Source: Nocardia ignorata NBRC 108230 (lineage in GTDB: Bacteria; Actinomycetota; Actinomycetes; Mycobacteriales; Mycobacteriaceae). Taken from it: DNA of 54,263 nt. The position numbers and the translations under genes are program-made. The number at the start of each line of letters is the position of its first letter. The first letter of the stretch is position 1. The notes under the pieces were generated by a model. It saw only the letters and a list, made by a program, of their open reading frames with translations, had not been told where the DNA came from and made no database searches. Of the stretch, positions 1-8,321 are shown in pieces. The stretch is taken from contig NZ_BDBI01000019.1 in the NCBI RefSeq assembly GCF_001612905.1, forward strand, positions 1 through 54,263. The letters are read 5' to 3'.

Positions 1-1297
1 CGGAAGCCGTTGCGCCACCGGGCCTTGCGCGGCGCGGACGACCCGCACCGTTCGAGGCCCGCGTCGGCTGTGCCGGTGCGGCGGGGGTGGCGAGCGCGAT
101 GCCGCTCGGTTTGCGGGCACCGGTGATGTCCACCAGCTTCCGGTCGCCGGGGCGGACCTCGATGCCGTCGGTCCGCACGCCCGCCTTGCGGGTCATCGCG
201 GCCACGTCCTTGCGCTCTTCGTCGGTGACGAGGGTGACGACAACGCCGTCCTCCCCGGCGCGCGCGGTGCGACCGGCGCGGTGCAGGTAGGCCTTGTGCT
301 CGGCGGGCGGGTCGAAGTGCACGACCAGCGACACACCGTCGATGTGGATGCCGCGCGCGGCCACGTCGGTGGTGACCAGCACCGGCACCGACCCGTCGGC
401 GAAGGCCGCCAGCGTGCGCACACGGTTGTTCTGTGCCTTGCCGCCGTGCAGCGAGCCTGCGTCGACACCGGCGCCGCGCAGCTGCTTGGCCAGGCGGTCG
501 GCGCCGTGCTTGGTACGCACGAACATGATGGTGAGGCCGTCGCGGGCGGCGATCTCGGTGGCGACGGTGCGCTTGATGTTCTTGTCGCGCACGAAGAACA
601 GGTGGTGGGTCATGGTGCTCACCGACGCCTCGGCGGGCGCGGTGGAGTGAGTGACCGGGTTGCTCAGGTAGCGCTTCACGAGCTTGTCCACGTCACCGTC
701 GAGGGTTGCCGAGAACAGCAGGCGCTGACCCTGCTTCGGGGTGCGGTCGAGCAGGCGGGTGACCTGGGGCAAAAAGCCCATGTCGGCCATGTGGTCGGCC
801 TCGTCGAGGGCGGTGATCGCCACGTCGGACAGGTCGGCGTTGCGTTGCTTGATGAGGTCGTCGAGACGGCCGGGGGTGGCGATCAGCAGGTCGACACCGC
901 GCGCGAGGCGATCGGCCTGACGCTTGATCGGGGCACCACCGACGACGGAGGCGACGCGCAGGCCCAGCGAGCGAGCGGCCTCTTCGAGCGCCTTCTCGAT
1001 CTGCGTGGCCAGCTCACGGGTCGGCACGAGCACCAGGCCACGTGGGCGGCCCGGCTTGGACGGCGGGCCCTCGGCCAGACGGGTGAGGATCGGCAGGCCG
1101 AAGGCGAGGGTCTTGCCCGAGCCGGTGGGGCCGCGACCCAGCACGTCACGCCCGGCGAGCGCGTCACCGATGGTGGCGGCCTGGATGGGGAAGGGCTTGT
1201 CGATGCCGGAGTTGCGCAGTGCCTGAACCAGCGCCACGGGCAGGCCTAGTTCGGCGAAGGTCGGTTCGGTCGCGTCGGAGACAGCAGAGGTGGACAA
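1..1297 (-). CDS. DEAD-box RNA helicase, RhlE-like (3' end outside window)
   Basis: ATP-dependent RNA helicase of the DEAD-box superfamily, expected to unwind structured RNA in the cytoplasm during ribosome or mRNA metabolism. Read on the minus strand it shows the motifs in order: Q-motif region (KPFPIQ), motif I GRGPTGSGKT, PTRELA, GG, TPGR, DEAD, SAT, then the C-terminal RecA-like lobe with VTTDVAARGIHIDGV and HRAGRTARAGEDG. The frame stays open to base 1 with a basic, Ala/Pro-rich tail, so about 432 codons are visible and the C-terminus is cut off. I chose the TTG at 1297-1295 because GAAAGG lies just upstream and the protein then begins directly before the conserved region. The family is clear; the RhlE subgroup is a guess from the short N-terminus and basic tail. 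Confidence 0.9.
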   Translation of the reverse strand, partial: MSTSAVSDATEPTFAELGLPVALVQALRNSGIDKPFPIQAATIGDALAGRDVLGRGPTGSGKTLAFGLPILTRLAEGPPSKPGRPRGLVLVPTRELATQIEKALEEAARSLGLRVASVVGGAPIKRQADRLARGVDLLIATPGRLDDLIKQRNADLSDVAITALDEADHMADMGFLPQVTRLLDRTPKQGQRLLFSATLDGDVDKLVKRYLSNPVTHSTAPAEASVSTMTHHLFFVRDKNIKRTVATEIAARDGLTIMFVRTKHGADRLAKQLRGAGVDAGSLHGGKAQNNRVRTLAAFADGSVPVLVTTDVAARGIHIDGVSLVVHFDPPAEHKAYLHRAGRTARAGEDGVVVTLVTDEERKDVAAMTRKAGVRTDGIEVRPGDRKLVDITGARKPSGIALATPAAPAQPTRASNGAGRPRRARPGGATAS

Positions 1298-1540
1298 AAT
1301 GGCCTTTCGTTGGGCTGCGAATCGCGCTGGAAGATCACCGGCGCCGATTACCCGAAACACGCGAACGGCGTACGGGGTGCGGCCCAGCAGGAAGGACCGA
1401 TCTCCCAGGATAGGCGTGATTGCGTTCGCGTGGGTAAACAACCTGGTCAGCGGTAACGGCGAGCGCCGGTCCGGGCAGGAGTGATCAGCAGGGTCCGGGG
1501 TGCGTGCGTCGCGCCCGGTTCGGAGTGGGTGATCGGCAGG

Positions 1541-2479
1541 TCAGCCGTGGAACAAGCGGCTCAGTTCCTGTAGCCACGGCACCGCGACGGCGAGGGTGGG
1601 AACCACCAGAATCGCGGCGGATCCGAGGTAGGCGGCGGTGGCGATTCTCACGTCGCCGTTGGCGCCCGCGAGGCGCTGGATGCGGATGAGGGTGCTCGGA
1701 CCGCCCGCCGCCAGCGCACCTTGCGGTGCGGTCGATTTCGCGCACGCCACCAGGGCGCGGGCGAGCGGTTTGGGGCCGGTGACCTTCACCGCGGAGTCGT
1801 CGGCGAGCAGTTCGATGAGCAGTTTCACCGAACCGAGCGCGGCCTTGCTGCGGACCACCCGGGGGAACGCCTCGTGGACGGCGGTGAACGCCTCGAGCAC
1901 CAGGTCGTGGCGGGCTCGCAGATGCGAGCGCTCATGGCTCACGATCGCGGTGACCTCGGCGTCGTCGAGGCTGGTCAGGGTGCCTTCGCTGAGCACAACG
2001 CGCTGGCGGAGCCCCGGCAGGCAGTAGGCGATGGGTTCGGTCGCGGCGAGCACCCGGATGTCGGCGGCGCGGCGCACGGGACCGCTCTGATCGAGCAGAT
2101 CGACCAGCATGCGGTGCCGGGACCGGCGGCGCCGGGTGTGCACGCCGACGCGCACGATGGAGAACATCAGGCGCGCGCCGATCATCAGCGTCAGCGCGAA
2201 CACGGTGACGTACACGAGCCACAGCGGCAGCCCGAGCGCGTCGATCTCCTTGGTGGGGGAGGTGGTGGGCCTACCGTCGGGGCCGGGAACGAGCAGCATG
2301 CTGGCGATGGCCAGCCCGGAACCGAAGGCGCTGAGCACGGCGGCCAGCGCGATGGCCTGCCACAACACGACCGCTGCCCGCGGGCTGCGATGCGGCCAGG
2401 TAGCACGGCTGAGCAGCGCGGGAACCGGCCCTGCGAGTAGCAAGGCGAGACCTGCGAAGACTGCCGCGGTTGCGTTCAT
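1541..2479 (-). CDS. M56-family membrane metalloprotease (BlaR-like)
   Basis: Integral-membrane zinc protease of family M56, the family of BlaR1/MecR1. The 312-aa protein has hydrophobic segments near residues 2-24, 37-64, 86-110 and at the C-terminus. The zinc motif HERSH is at 182-186 in SHERSHLRARHD. It lacks the C-terminal penicillin-sensing domain of staphylococcal BlaR1, so the signal it senses is unknown. This matches the short actinobacterial version (Rv1845c type). It lies 64 bp downstream of the BlaI-type repressor on the same strand, so the pair is presumably one operon in which the protease inactivates the repressor. That functional link is inferred from the family. Confidence 0.85.
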   Translation of the reverse strand: MNATAAVFAGLALLLAGPVPALLSRATWPHRSPRAAVVLWQAIALAAVLSAFGSGLAIASMLLVPGPDGRPTTSPTKEIDALGLPLWLVYVTVFALTLMIGARLMFSIVRVGVHTRRRRSRHRMLVDLLDQSGPVRRAADIRVLAATEPIAYCLPGLRQRVVLSEGTLTSLDDAEVTAIVSHERSHLRARHDLVLEAFTAVHEAFPRVVRSKAALGSVKLLIELLADDSAVKVTGPKPLARALVACAKSTAPQGALAAGGPSTLIRIQRLAGANGDVRIATAAYLGSAAILVVPTLAVAVPWLQELSRLFHG

Positions 2480-2543
2480 CGACTCTGCTCACTGCGTTGT
2501 GGGGCCAGGGGCGCTCACGTCGTTGTGAGAGCCGCCAGGGAGT

Positions 2544-2924
2544 CTAGCCGCTGTTTTCGTCGGATTCGAGCTTGGCCAGTGCCTCGCGCAGGGCGTCGGC
2601 CTCGTCCTTGCCGACCTGTTCCACGAAGTGCACCAGCGCCGCGGCGCGGCTGCCCGCCGCGTCGGCCTGCTGCAACGCGTCGACCATCAGGCTCGCGACC
2701 AGTTCGTCGCGGCTGTGTACCGGGGCGTACCTATGCGCGCGATCGTCGCGACGCTGCACAACCAAATCCTTCTTCGCCAGCCGCTGCAGCACGGTCATCA
2801 CCGTGGTGTACGCGAGCTCGCGACGAGCCGCCAGTGCTTCGTGTACCTGCCGCACCGTGAGCGGTTCGTCGGCGGACCACAACTGGTCCATCACCGCTTT
2901 TTCGAGTTCGCCGAGACCTGCCAT
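2544..2924 (-). CDS. blaI: BlaI/MecI/CopY-family transcriptional repressor
   Basis: 126-aa winged-helix repressor of the BlaI/MecI family. The N-terminal helices carry the family signature (LGELEKAVMDQLW, then the recognition region YTTVMTVLQRLAKKDLV), and the C-terminal half is the dimerisation region. It is the Rv1846c-type protein, cotranscribed with the M56 protease downstream. A 17-bp dyad at 2960-2976 is a good operator candidate for autorepression. The start is the ATG at 2924-2922. A TAAAAT hexamer (2932-2937 on the complement) ends 7 nt before it, so the mRNA may be leaderless. No penicillin-hydrolysing blaC gene lies next to it, so the wider regulon cannot be read from this window. 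Confidence 0.88.
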   Translation of the reverse strand: MAGLGELEKAVMDQLWSADEPLTVRQVHEALAARRELAYTTVMTVLQRLAKKDLVVQRRDDRAHRYAPVHSRDELVASLMVDALQQADAAGSRAAALVHFVEQVGKDEADALREALAKLESDENSG

Positions 2925-2959
2925 CCCTCCGATTTTACGGACTCAACGACAAAGATGCG

Positions 2960-2976
2960 TACTACAGATTGTCGTA
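2960..2976. promoter_or_regulatory. BlaI operator dyad
   Basis: Read on the minus strand the site is TACGACA-ATC-TGTAGTA, an inverted repeat with one mismatch. It contains the TACA/TGTA-type half-sites known for BlaI/MecI repressors. It lies about 35 bp upstream of the blaI start, next to where the -35 element should be. Binding is inferred. Confidence 0.7.
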
Positions 2977-2996
2977 ACGGGGTGTTTGCTGGTGTG

Positions 2997-3821
2997 TCAT
3001 TCGTCATACCCGGCCGCGCCGTGCACGTGACGCGTGCCGATCGGCACGACCATCGGCCGCCCCGAGACCGGATCGGTGAGCACCCTCGCGTCGAGTCCGA
3101 ACACCTCGGCGAGCAGTTCCGCTGTGATGATGTCGGCCGGTTTTCCCTGTGCGACGATGCGGCCCGCCGCCATCACCACCAGTTCGTCGCTGTAGCGGAT
3201 GGCGAGGTTGAGATCGTGCAGCACCATGACCACGGTGCGCCCGAATTCGGCGTGCAAGCGGTCGACCAGGTCGAGCACTTCCAGCGAGTGCGCGAGGTCG
3301 AGGTAGGTCGTCGGTTCGTCGAGCAACAGGATGTCGGTGCCCTGGGCCAGCGCCATCGAGATCCAGGCGCGTTGCCGCTGTCCGCCGGACAGTTCGTCGA
3401 GCGTGCGGTCGGCCAGGTCGGCGATGCCGGTCTGGGTCAGGGCGGCGGCGACCTCGGTCTCGTCGTCGGCCGACCACTGGCGCAGCCAGGACTGATGCGG
3501 GTGACGGCCGCGCGCGACGAGATCGGCGACGGTGAGCCCTTCCGGCGCGACGGGGGTCTGCGGCAACATGCCGATCACCCGCGCGACGTCCTTGGTCTTC
3601 ATCGTCGAGATCGCCTTGCCGTCGAGCACCACCTGACCTTCGCGTGGACGAAGCAACCGGCCGAGCGACTTGAGCAGCGTCGACTTGCCGCATCCGTTCG
3701 GCCCGATCACCGTGGTGACCACGCCGGGGGCGATGTCGAGACTGAGCCCGTCGACGATCACCCGCTCGCCGTAGCCGAGGGAAACGGTGTCGGCGGCGAG
3801 GCGATGGGCGGGGCTGGTCAT
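2997..3821 (-). CDS. Ferric-siderophore ABC transporter, ATP-binding protein
   Basis: Cytoplasmic ATPase of an iron-siderophore importer (FepC/FecE type), 274 aa. Walker A GPNGCGKST is at 40-48, the Q-loop at MLPQTP (85-90), the signature LSGGQRQR at 144-151, Walker B LLLDEP at 165-170 and the switch histidine in VMVLHDLN. It is the third gene of a minus-strand operon. Its start overlaps the end of the upstream permease by 4 bp (3818-3821), which implies translational coupling. The IdeR box ahead of the first gene puts it under iron control. No substrate-binding lipoprotein is encoded nearby, so the partner must be elsewhere. Confidence 0.92.
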   Translation of the reverse strand: MTSPAHRLAADTVSLGYGERVIVDGLSLDIAPGVVTTVIGPNGCGKSTLLKSLGRLLRPREGQVVLDGKAISTMKTKDVARVIGMLPQTPVAPEGLTVADLVARGRHPHQSWLRQWSADDETEVAAALTQTGIADLADRTLDELSGGQRQRAWISMALAQGTDILLLDEPTTYLDLAHSLEVLDLVDRLHAEFGRTVVMVLHDLNLAIRYSDELVVMAAGRIVAQGKPADIITAELLAEVFGLDARVLTDPVSGRPMVVPIGTRHVHGAAGYDE

Positions 3822-4921
3822 GAGAGCGTGGCCTTCCGGTTCATGCGGACGAGCAGGTAGAGCAGGAACGGCCCACCGAGTGCGGCGGTGACGATACCGA
3901 CCGGCAGGTCGACGGGCAGCAGTGCGCGCGAGATGATATCGGCCCCCGCCACCAGCGCGGCGCCGGTGAGCGCCGAGGCGATCAGCGGTTCACCGGGCGT
4001 GCGCAACGCCATGCGGGCGATCTGCGGTGCGGCCAGCGCGACGAACCCGACGGGCCCGACCGCCGCGGTCGCCACCGAGGCGGCGACCACGGACGCACCG
4101 ATCAGCAGCGCCTGCTGGGACTGGATCCGCACGCCGAGCACCCTGGTCGATTCCTCGCCGAGGCGCAGCGCGGCCAGCGTGCGCGCCGAGACGAGCGCCA
4201 CGACGGTGACCACGGTGAGCGCGATCGCGGCGGGCACCACACTGGACATGTCGGCCGCGTCGAGCGAGCCGTTGAGCCAGACCTGGGCGCGGGCGGCATC
4301 GGTGAGGCTGGCGCGGGTGAGCAGCCAGCTGATCGCCGACATGAGTACCGCGTTCACGCCGATACCGATGAGCACGAGCCGGAAACCGGTGACACCGCGT
4401 TCGCCGCCACCACCGCGTCCCCACGCGAGCAGGTAGATGACGACGGCGGTGAGCAGACCGCCGGCCAGCGCCGCCAGGGGAGCACCGACCGTCGCGACGA
4501 GACCCGTTGTCGCCCCGCCACTTCCGACCAGCACGGCGACCGCGCCCACGCTCGCACCGGTGGTGATACCGAGGACGTCCGGCCCCGCCAGCGGGTTGTG
4601 CAGGATGGACTGCATCAGTGCACCCGCGAGGCCCAAGGCGGCACCGACGACCACGGCGGTGAGTGCCCGGGGGAGTCGCGATTCGAGCACGATGAACCGC
4701 TGCGATCGGGAGCCACCCCCGCCGAGGACATCGAGCACCCGGCTCAGCGGGACATAGGTGTCGCCGACGGCGATATCGATGCAGAACAGCACGAACACAG
4801 TCACGGCCAACGCGACGACGAAACCGAACATCACCGGGCGCAGCACCAGCGAAAGCGGACCGACTCGCAAGGCCGGACGCACCTTGCGCAGATCGGCGGT
4901 CGTGTCGATGTCGGCGCTCAC
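3818..4921 (-). CDS. FecCD-family siderophore permease (second subunit)
   Basis: Polytopic inner-membrane permease of the BtuC/FecCD family, 367 aa. It carries family motifs such as NPLAGPDVLGITTGASVGA and VGPVGFVALAAPQIAR. About ten hydrophobic segments follow a cytoplasmic N-terminus of some 25 residues. It forms the heterodimeric channel with the product of 4918-5964 and is driven by the ATPase of 2997-3821. Four-base overlaps at both ends (3818-3821 and 4918-4921) mark a tightly coupled iron-import operon. Confidence 0.92.
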   Translation of the reverse strand: MSADIDTTADLRKVRPALRVGPLSLVLRPVMFGFVVALAVTVFVLFCIDIAVGDTYVPLSRVLDVLGGGGSRSQRFIVLESRLPRALTAVVVGAALGLAGALMQSILHNPLAGPDVLGITTGASVGAVAVLVGSGGATTGLVATVGAPLAALAGGLLTAVVIYLLAWGRGGGGERGVTGFRLVLIGIGVNAVLMSAISWLLTRASLTDAARAQVWLNGSLDAADMSSVVPAAIALTVVTVVALVSARTLAALRLGEESTRVLGVRIQSQQALLIGASVVAASVATAAVGPVGFVALAAPQIARMALRTPGEPLIASALTGAALVAGADIISRALLPVDLPVGIVTAALGGPFLLYLLVRMNRKATLS

Positions 4922-5964
4922 AGCGTCACCAGCTTCTTGCGGCGCACGAGGGCGATGAAGAACGGTGCGCCCAGCGCCGCCAGCATCACGCCGACCTGCA
5001 GTTCACCCGGCCGGGCGACGACGCGGCCGGTGATATCGGCCGTCAGCAGCAACAGTCCGCCCAGCAGGGCCGAGTAGGGGATCAGCCACCGGTTGTCGGG
5101 TCCGGTGACGATGCGAGCGATATGCGGGACCACCAGCCCGAGGAACGCGATCGGCCCGACCGCCGCGGTGGCCGCACCACTGAGCAGCACCACCGCGACC
5201 AGTCCGAACGCGCGCGCCCGGCCGATGTCGACACCGAGGCCGCGTGCCACGTCGTCGCCGAGACCGAGCAGGTTCAGGGCGGGCGCGGCGGCCAGGGCCA
5301 TACCGAGGCCGATCACGAGGAACGGCAGGACCTGCCAGAACACGTCGGCCTCGCGGCCGTTGACTGTGCCGACCACCCAGAACCGGTAGGTGTCGAGCGC
5401 CGCGTTGTCGAGCACGACGACGGCGTTGGTCATCGCCTGCAGGAACGCGGTGACCGCCGCACCGGCGAGCACCAGACTCAACGGGCTGGCCTTGCCGCCG
5501 CCGATCGAGGAGACGCCGAACACGATCAGACCCGCGATCGCCGACCCGGCGAAGGCGAACCAGATGTACTGACCCGGCGCGGTGAAGCCGAACAGATAGA
5601 TGCTGAGCGCCGCCAGGAAGCCGGCGCCCGCATTCAGTCCTAACAATCCGGCATCAGCTAGCGGATTCCGGGTATACCCCTGGATGAGCGCGCCCGCGAC
5701 CCCCAGCGCCATTCCGGCGATGAGGGCCAACGCGGTGCGCGGGAGACGCAGCTCACGCGCGATTTCCTCGGCGGTGGAGCGGGCCGGGCATCGGAACGGG
5801 CCGCCGTCGCAGCCGAGAGCGTGTGTGACGGCGTCGAACACTGTGGACGGTGCGAGCGAGCGGGTGCCGACGGCGATGCTGGCGACCACTGCCACGGTGA
5901 GCAGTACAGCGAGCAGGGCAAGCCCGGTCAGACGACGGCGTCTGACGGTGCCAGGGTGGATCAC
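4918..5964 (-). CDS. FecCD-family siderophore permease (first subunit)
   Basis: First gene of the iron-siderophore import operon: a 348-aa polytopic permease with FecCD motifs GYTRNPLADAGLLGLNAGA and VGPIAFLGLVVPHIAR. The GTG at 5964-5962 is the likely start, with AGGAG about ten bases upstream. An IdeR-type iron box lies 46 bp upstream at 6010-6028, so the operon should be derepressed when iron is scarce. The exact siderophore cannot be told from permease sequence. Confidence 0.92.
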   Translation of the reverse strand: MIHPGTVRRRRLTGLALLAVLLTVAVVASIAVGTRSLAPSTVFDAVTHALGCDGGPFRCPARSTAEEIARELRLPRTALALIAGMALGVAGALIQGYTRNPLADAGLLGLNAGAGFLAALSIYLFGFTAPGQYIWFAFAGSAIAGLIVFGVSSIGGGKASPLSLVLAGAAVTAFLQAMTNAVVVLDNAALDTYRFWVVGTVNGREADVFWQVLPFLVIGLGMALAAAPALNLLGLGDDVARGLGVDIGRARAFGLVAVVLLSGAATAAVGPIAFLGLVVPHIARIVTGPDNRWLIPYSALLGGLLLLTADITGRVVARPGELQVGVMLAALGAPFFIALVRRKKLVTL

Positions 5965-6009
5965 GGCGACGAACTTCTCCTGCCTCGAAACCGGACACGA
6001 CTTGTGAAG

Positions 6010-6028
6010 TCTGGTAAGCCTAACCTAT
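6010..6028. promoter_or_regulatory. IdeR/DtxR iron box
   Basis: The site matches the palindromic 19-bp IdeR consensus at 15 of 19 positions, including the unbroken half GCCTAACCTA. It sits between the divergent siderophore permease operon (start 5964) and the unknown gene at 6076, and could control both. Confidence 0.75.
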
Positions 6029-6075
6029 GTTCCGAGACATCATCGTCACGGGAACCAACCGTTCGAGGAGGTTCG

Positions 6076-6783
6076 ATGCCCGAGCCCGTCACCACCACCA
6101 CGACCCGCACCACCCTCGCGTTCGATCGCGCCTGTGCGCGGTTGCAAGCCCTGCAACCGGAGCATCCGCGGGTCTATGCCGTGGCGGCGATGGCCGGACA
6201 GGGGAAACGGCGATGGTGGCATGTCCCGAACGGGTTGTCCGAGGGGCGCGTCGAACTGATGTACCGCAGGCACGCCGCGGAGATGATCAACGACGAGATC
6301 GCCGCCGAGGTGGTGGCGACCGCACTCATCCACGCCGTCGTCGGCCGGGTCACCGCGCTGTTCGTCATGTCGGCGCAAGCCTGGGATCCGGGGCGCGACA
6401 ACCTCTGGATCCACCACGACAACGACGGCGGTATCGACTGGGCGGGCTTGTCCGACACCACGATTCGCGTCGTAGACGGTGACTCGCAGGCCGCCGAACC
6501 CGGCACCGTCGCACTGCCCTGCGAGGCGGCGATGGCGGTGTGGCTGGTACAGCGCAGCGCGTCGTCGCTGATCCCGTTGCAGTCGGTGCTCACCCGCTGC
6601 TCGGGTCTGCCCGCGCGCCGGTTCTGGCCGCTGGTCGGTGAATCCGTCGTCGGTGCGGCCACCTACGTGCCCGATCTGGCACGCACCGATCCCGCCGCCG
6701 CGTCGCGTCGTGGCCAGTTGCTGCTCACTGCCTTCGAGGAGCGTGGTTTGCCCGTGCGGCGCAGCAGCGTGCTGCAACGCTGA
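6076..6783 (+). CDS. Conserved protein of unknown function, divergent from siderophore transporter
   Basis: 235-aa soluble protein that I do not recognise. There is no signal peptide or clear membrane segment. It has a central region (EVVATALIHAVVGRVTALFV) followed by WDPGRDNLWIHHDNDGGIDW and an Arg-rich C-terminus. The general layout is reminiscent of the N-terminal part of FhuF-type siderophore-iron reductases, but the C-terminal cysteine cluster that would bind a 2Fe-2S centre is absent, so that assignment is weak. The ATG at 6076 has AGGAGG at 6066-6071. The IdeR box in the shared upstream region suggests iron regulation and a role in siderophore-iron handling, by context only. Confidence 0.6.
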   Translation: MPEPVTTTTTRTTLAFDRACARLQALQPEHPRVYAVAAMAGQGKRRWWHVPNGLSEGRVELMYRRHAAEMINDEIAAEVVATALIHAVVGRVTALFVMSAQAWDPGRDNLWIHHDNDGGIDWAGLSDTTIRVVDGDSQAAEPGTVALPCEAAMAVWLVQRSASSLIPLQSVLTRCSGLPARRFWPLVGESVVGAATYVPDLARTDPAAASRRGQLLLTAFEERGLPVRRSSVLQR

Positions 6784-6828
6784 GCGCGTCGCGCGCTTCA
6801 CCGGCGCGGTCGCGGGTATAGGTTCCGC

Positions 6829-8169
6829 ATGACCGTTGTCCTGAAGCGGGCTGTCACCACGCCGCTGCTGTACTTCTTCATCCTCGGCGACATTCTGGGC
6901 GCCGGCGTATACGTGCTGGTCGGTTCGGTGGCCCGCGAGTCCGGTGGCGCCGTGTGGTTGCCGCTCGTCATCGCTCTGGTGCTGGCCACGCTCACCGCGG
7001 GTTCGTATGCGGAACTCGCGACGAAGTTCCCGAGGGCGGGTGGGTCGGCGCACTATGTCACCCGGGCGTTCGGGCCCGCGGCCGGGTCGTTCGTCGGTTT
7101 CTGCATGCTCGCCGCCGGTGTGGTGTCGGTGGGTGCGCTGGCCAGGGCGTTCGCGGGGGACTATCTGCAGGCGCTGGTCTCGGTGCCGGTGGTCGTGGTG
7201 GTCGTGGTGTTTCTCGCGCTGCTCGCGGCACTCAACATTCGCGGCATCCGGGAGTCGTTGGGCGCCAACGTGGCCGCCACGCTGGTCGAGGTCGGCGGGT
7301 TGCTGCTCATCATCGGTCTCGGTCTGTGGGTGATGCTGCGCGGTGACGCCGACCTGAGCCGCCTCACCCAGGTCGGTACCGCCGAACAGGGTGCGGTCGG
7401 CGCGGTGCTCGCGGGGTCGGTGCTGGCGTTCTACTCGTTCGTCGGCTTCGAGACATCGGTGAATCTCGCCGAGGAGGTGAAGGATCCACGCCGGTCCTAC
7501 CCCACGGCGCTGTTCGGTGCGCTGCTCACCGCGGGGGTGGTGTACGCGCTGATCGGTGTGGTCGCCAGTGCCGCGGTGCCCACCGAGAAGCTGGCGGAGT
7601 CGAGCGGCCCACTGCTGGAGGTGGTGCGGGTGGCCGGGGAGGTGCCCGACTGGTTGTTCAGCGTGATCGCGCTGGTCGCGGTCGCCAACGGTGCCCTGCT
7701 CACCGGCATCATGTCCTCGCGGCTGGCGTACGGCATGGCCCGCGACGGTCTCCTGCCGTCCACGCTCGCCCGAATCCTGCCCGGCAGACGCACACCCTGG
7801 GTGGCGATCCTGGCGACATCGTCGGTGTCGTTGCTGCTGGCACTGACCGGCGAAGTCGATTCGCTGGCAGCGACATTGGTGCTGTTGCTGTTGTTCGTCT
7901 TCGGTTCCGTCGACGCGGCGGTGCTGGTGTTGCGCCGCGAACCGGGCGAACCGGGCCACTTCCGGATTCCGACCGTCGTGCCCCTGCTCGGCCTGGCGTC
8001 GTGCCTGTTCCTGTTCACCCGCATCGACGGTGAGGTGTGGGCGCGCGGGCTGATCCTCGTCGGTCTCGGCGCGGTGCTGGCCGTGGTGAACGCCGTTCGT
8101 GCCCGCGGTGGTGTGGATGCGAAAAAACGGGTAGAGCCAGCCGAGGACCGCAGAGGAGGAAGCTCATGA
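6829..8169 (+). CDS. APC-family amino acid permease
   Basis: 446-aa membrane transporter of the amino acid-polyamine-organocation superfamily with about 12 hydrophobic segments. The first helix carries the family pattern FFILGDILGAGVYVLVG, followed by SYAELATKFPRAGGSAHYV. FYSFVGFETSVNLAEEVKDP marks the conserved TM6 region. Substrate cannot be assigned. No Shine-Dalgarno sequence is seen; TATAGG (6817-6822) lies six bases before the ATG, consistent with a leaderless message. The stop codon overlaps the start of a small downstream ORF (ATGA, 8166-8169), which implies coupled translation. Confidence 0.9.
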   Translation: MTVVLKRAVTTPLLYFFILGDILGAGVYVLVGSVARESGGAVWLPLVIALVLATLTAGSYAELATKFPRAGGSAHYVTRAFGPAAGSFVGFCMLAAGVVSVGALARAFAGDYLQALVSVPVVVVVVVFLALLAALNIRGIRESLGANVAATLVEVGGLLLIIGLGLWVMLRGDADLSRLTQVGTAEQGAVGAVLAGSVLAFYSFVGFETSVNLAEEVKDPRRSYPTALFGALLTAGVVYALIGVVASAAVPTEKLAESSGPLLEVVRVAGEVPDWLFSVIALVAVANGALLTGIMSSRLAYGMARDGLLPSTLARILPGRRTPWVAILATSSVSLLLALTGEVDSLAATLVLLLLFVFGSVDAAVLVLRREPGEPGHFRIPTVVPLLGLASCLFLFTRIDGEVWARGLILVGLGAVLAVVNAVRARGGVDAKKRVEPAEDRRGGSS

Positions 8170-8321
8170 CCACACCACGCGACCGCGACGACGACACCGC
8201 CGAACCGAAAGGTGGGCGACCTGGCCCCAGGGACGAGGGCAAGGACGGTGGCATGGCCACCCGCGAAGTCGCCCCCGATGTCGCAGAGACCGACGAGGGC
8301 GCGCAGGAACCGCCGGACTAG
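8166..8321 (+). CDS. 51-aa charged, disordered protein coupled to the permease
   Basis: Small ORF beginning in an ATGA overlap with the permease stop and preceded by a strong GAGGAGGAAG ribosome site (inside the permease gene). The product is rich in Asp, Glu, Arg, Lys, Pro and Gly, with no hydrophobic stretch, and is predicted to be unstructured. Its TAG stop shares the CTAG tetranucleotide 8318-8321 with the stop of the convergent acyltransferase gene. Function unknown; the coupling suggests an accessory role to the transporter. Confidence 0.55.
   Translation: MTTPRDRDDDTAEPKGGRPGPRDEGKDGGMATREVAPDVAETDEGAQEPPD

Noticed and set aside
281..1249. Long plus-strand frame across the first 1.3 kb
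   Set aside because: It is the antisense shadow of the DEAD-box helicase, whose motifs are complete on the minus strand.
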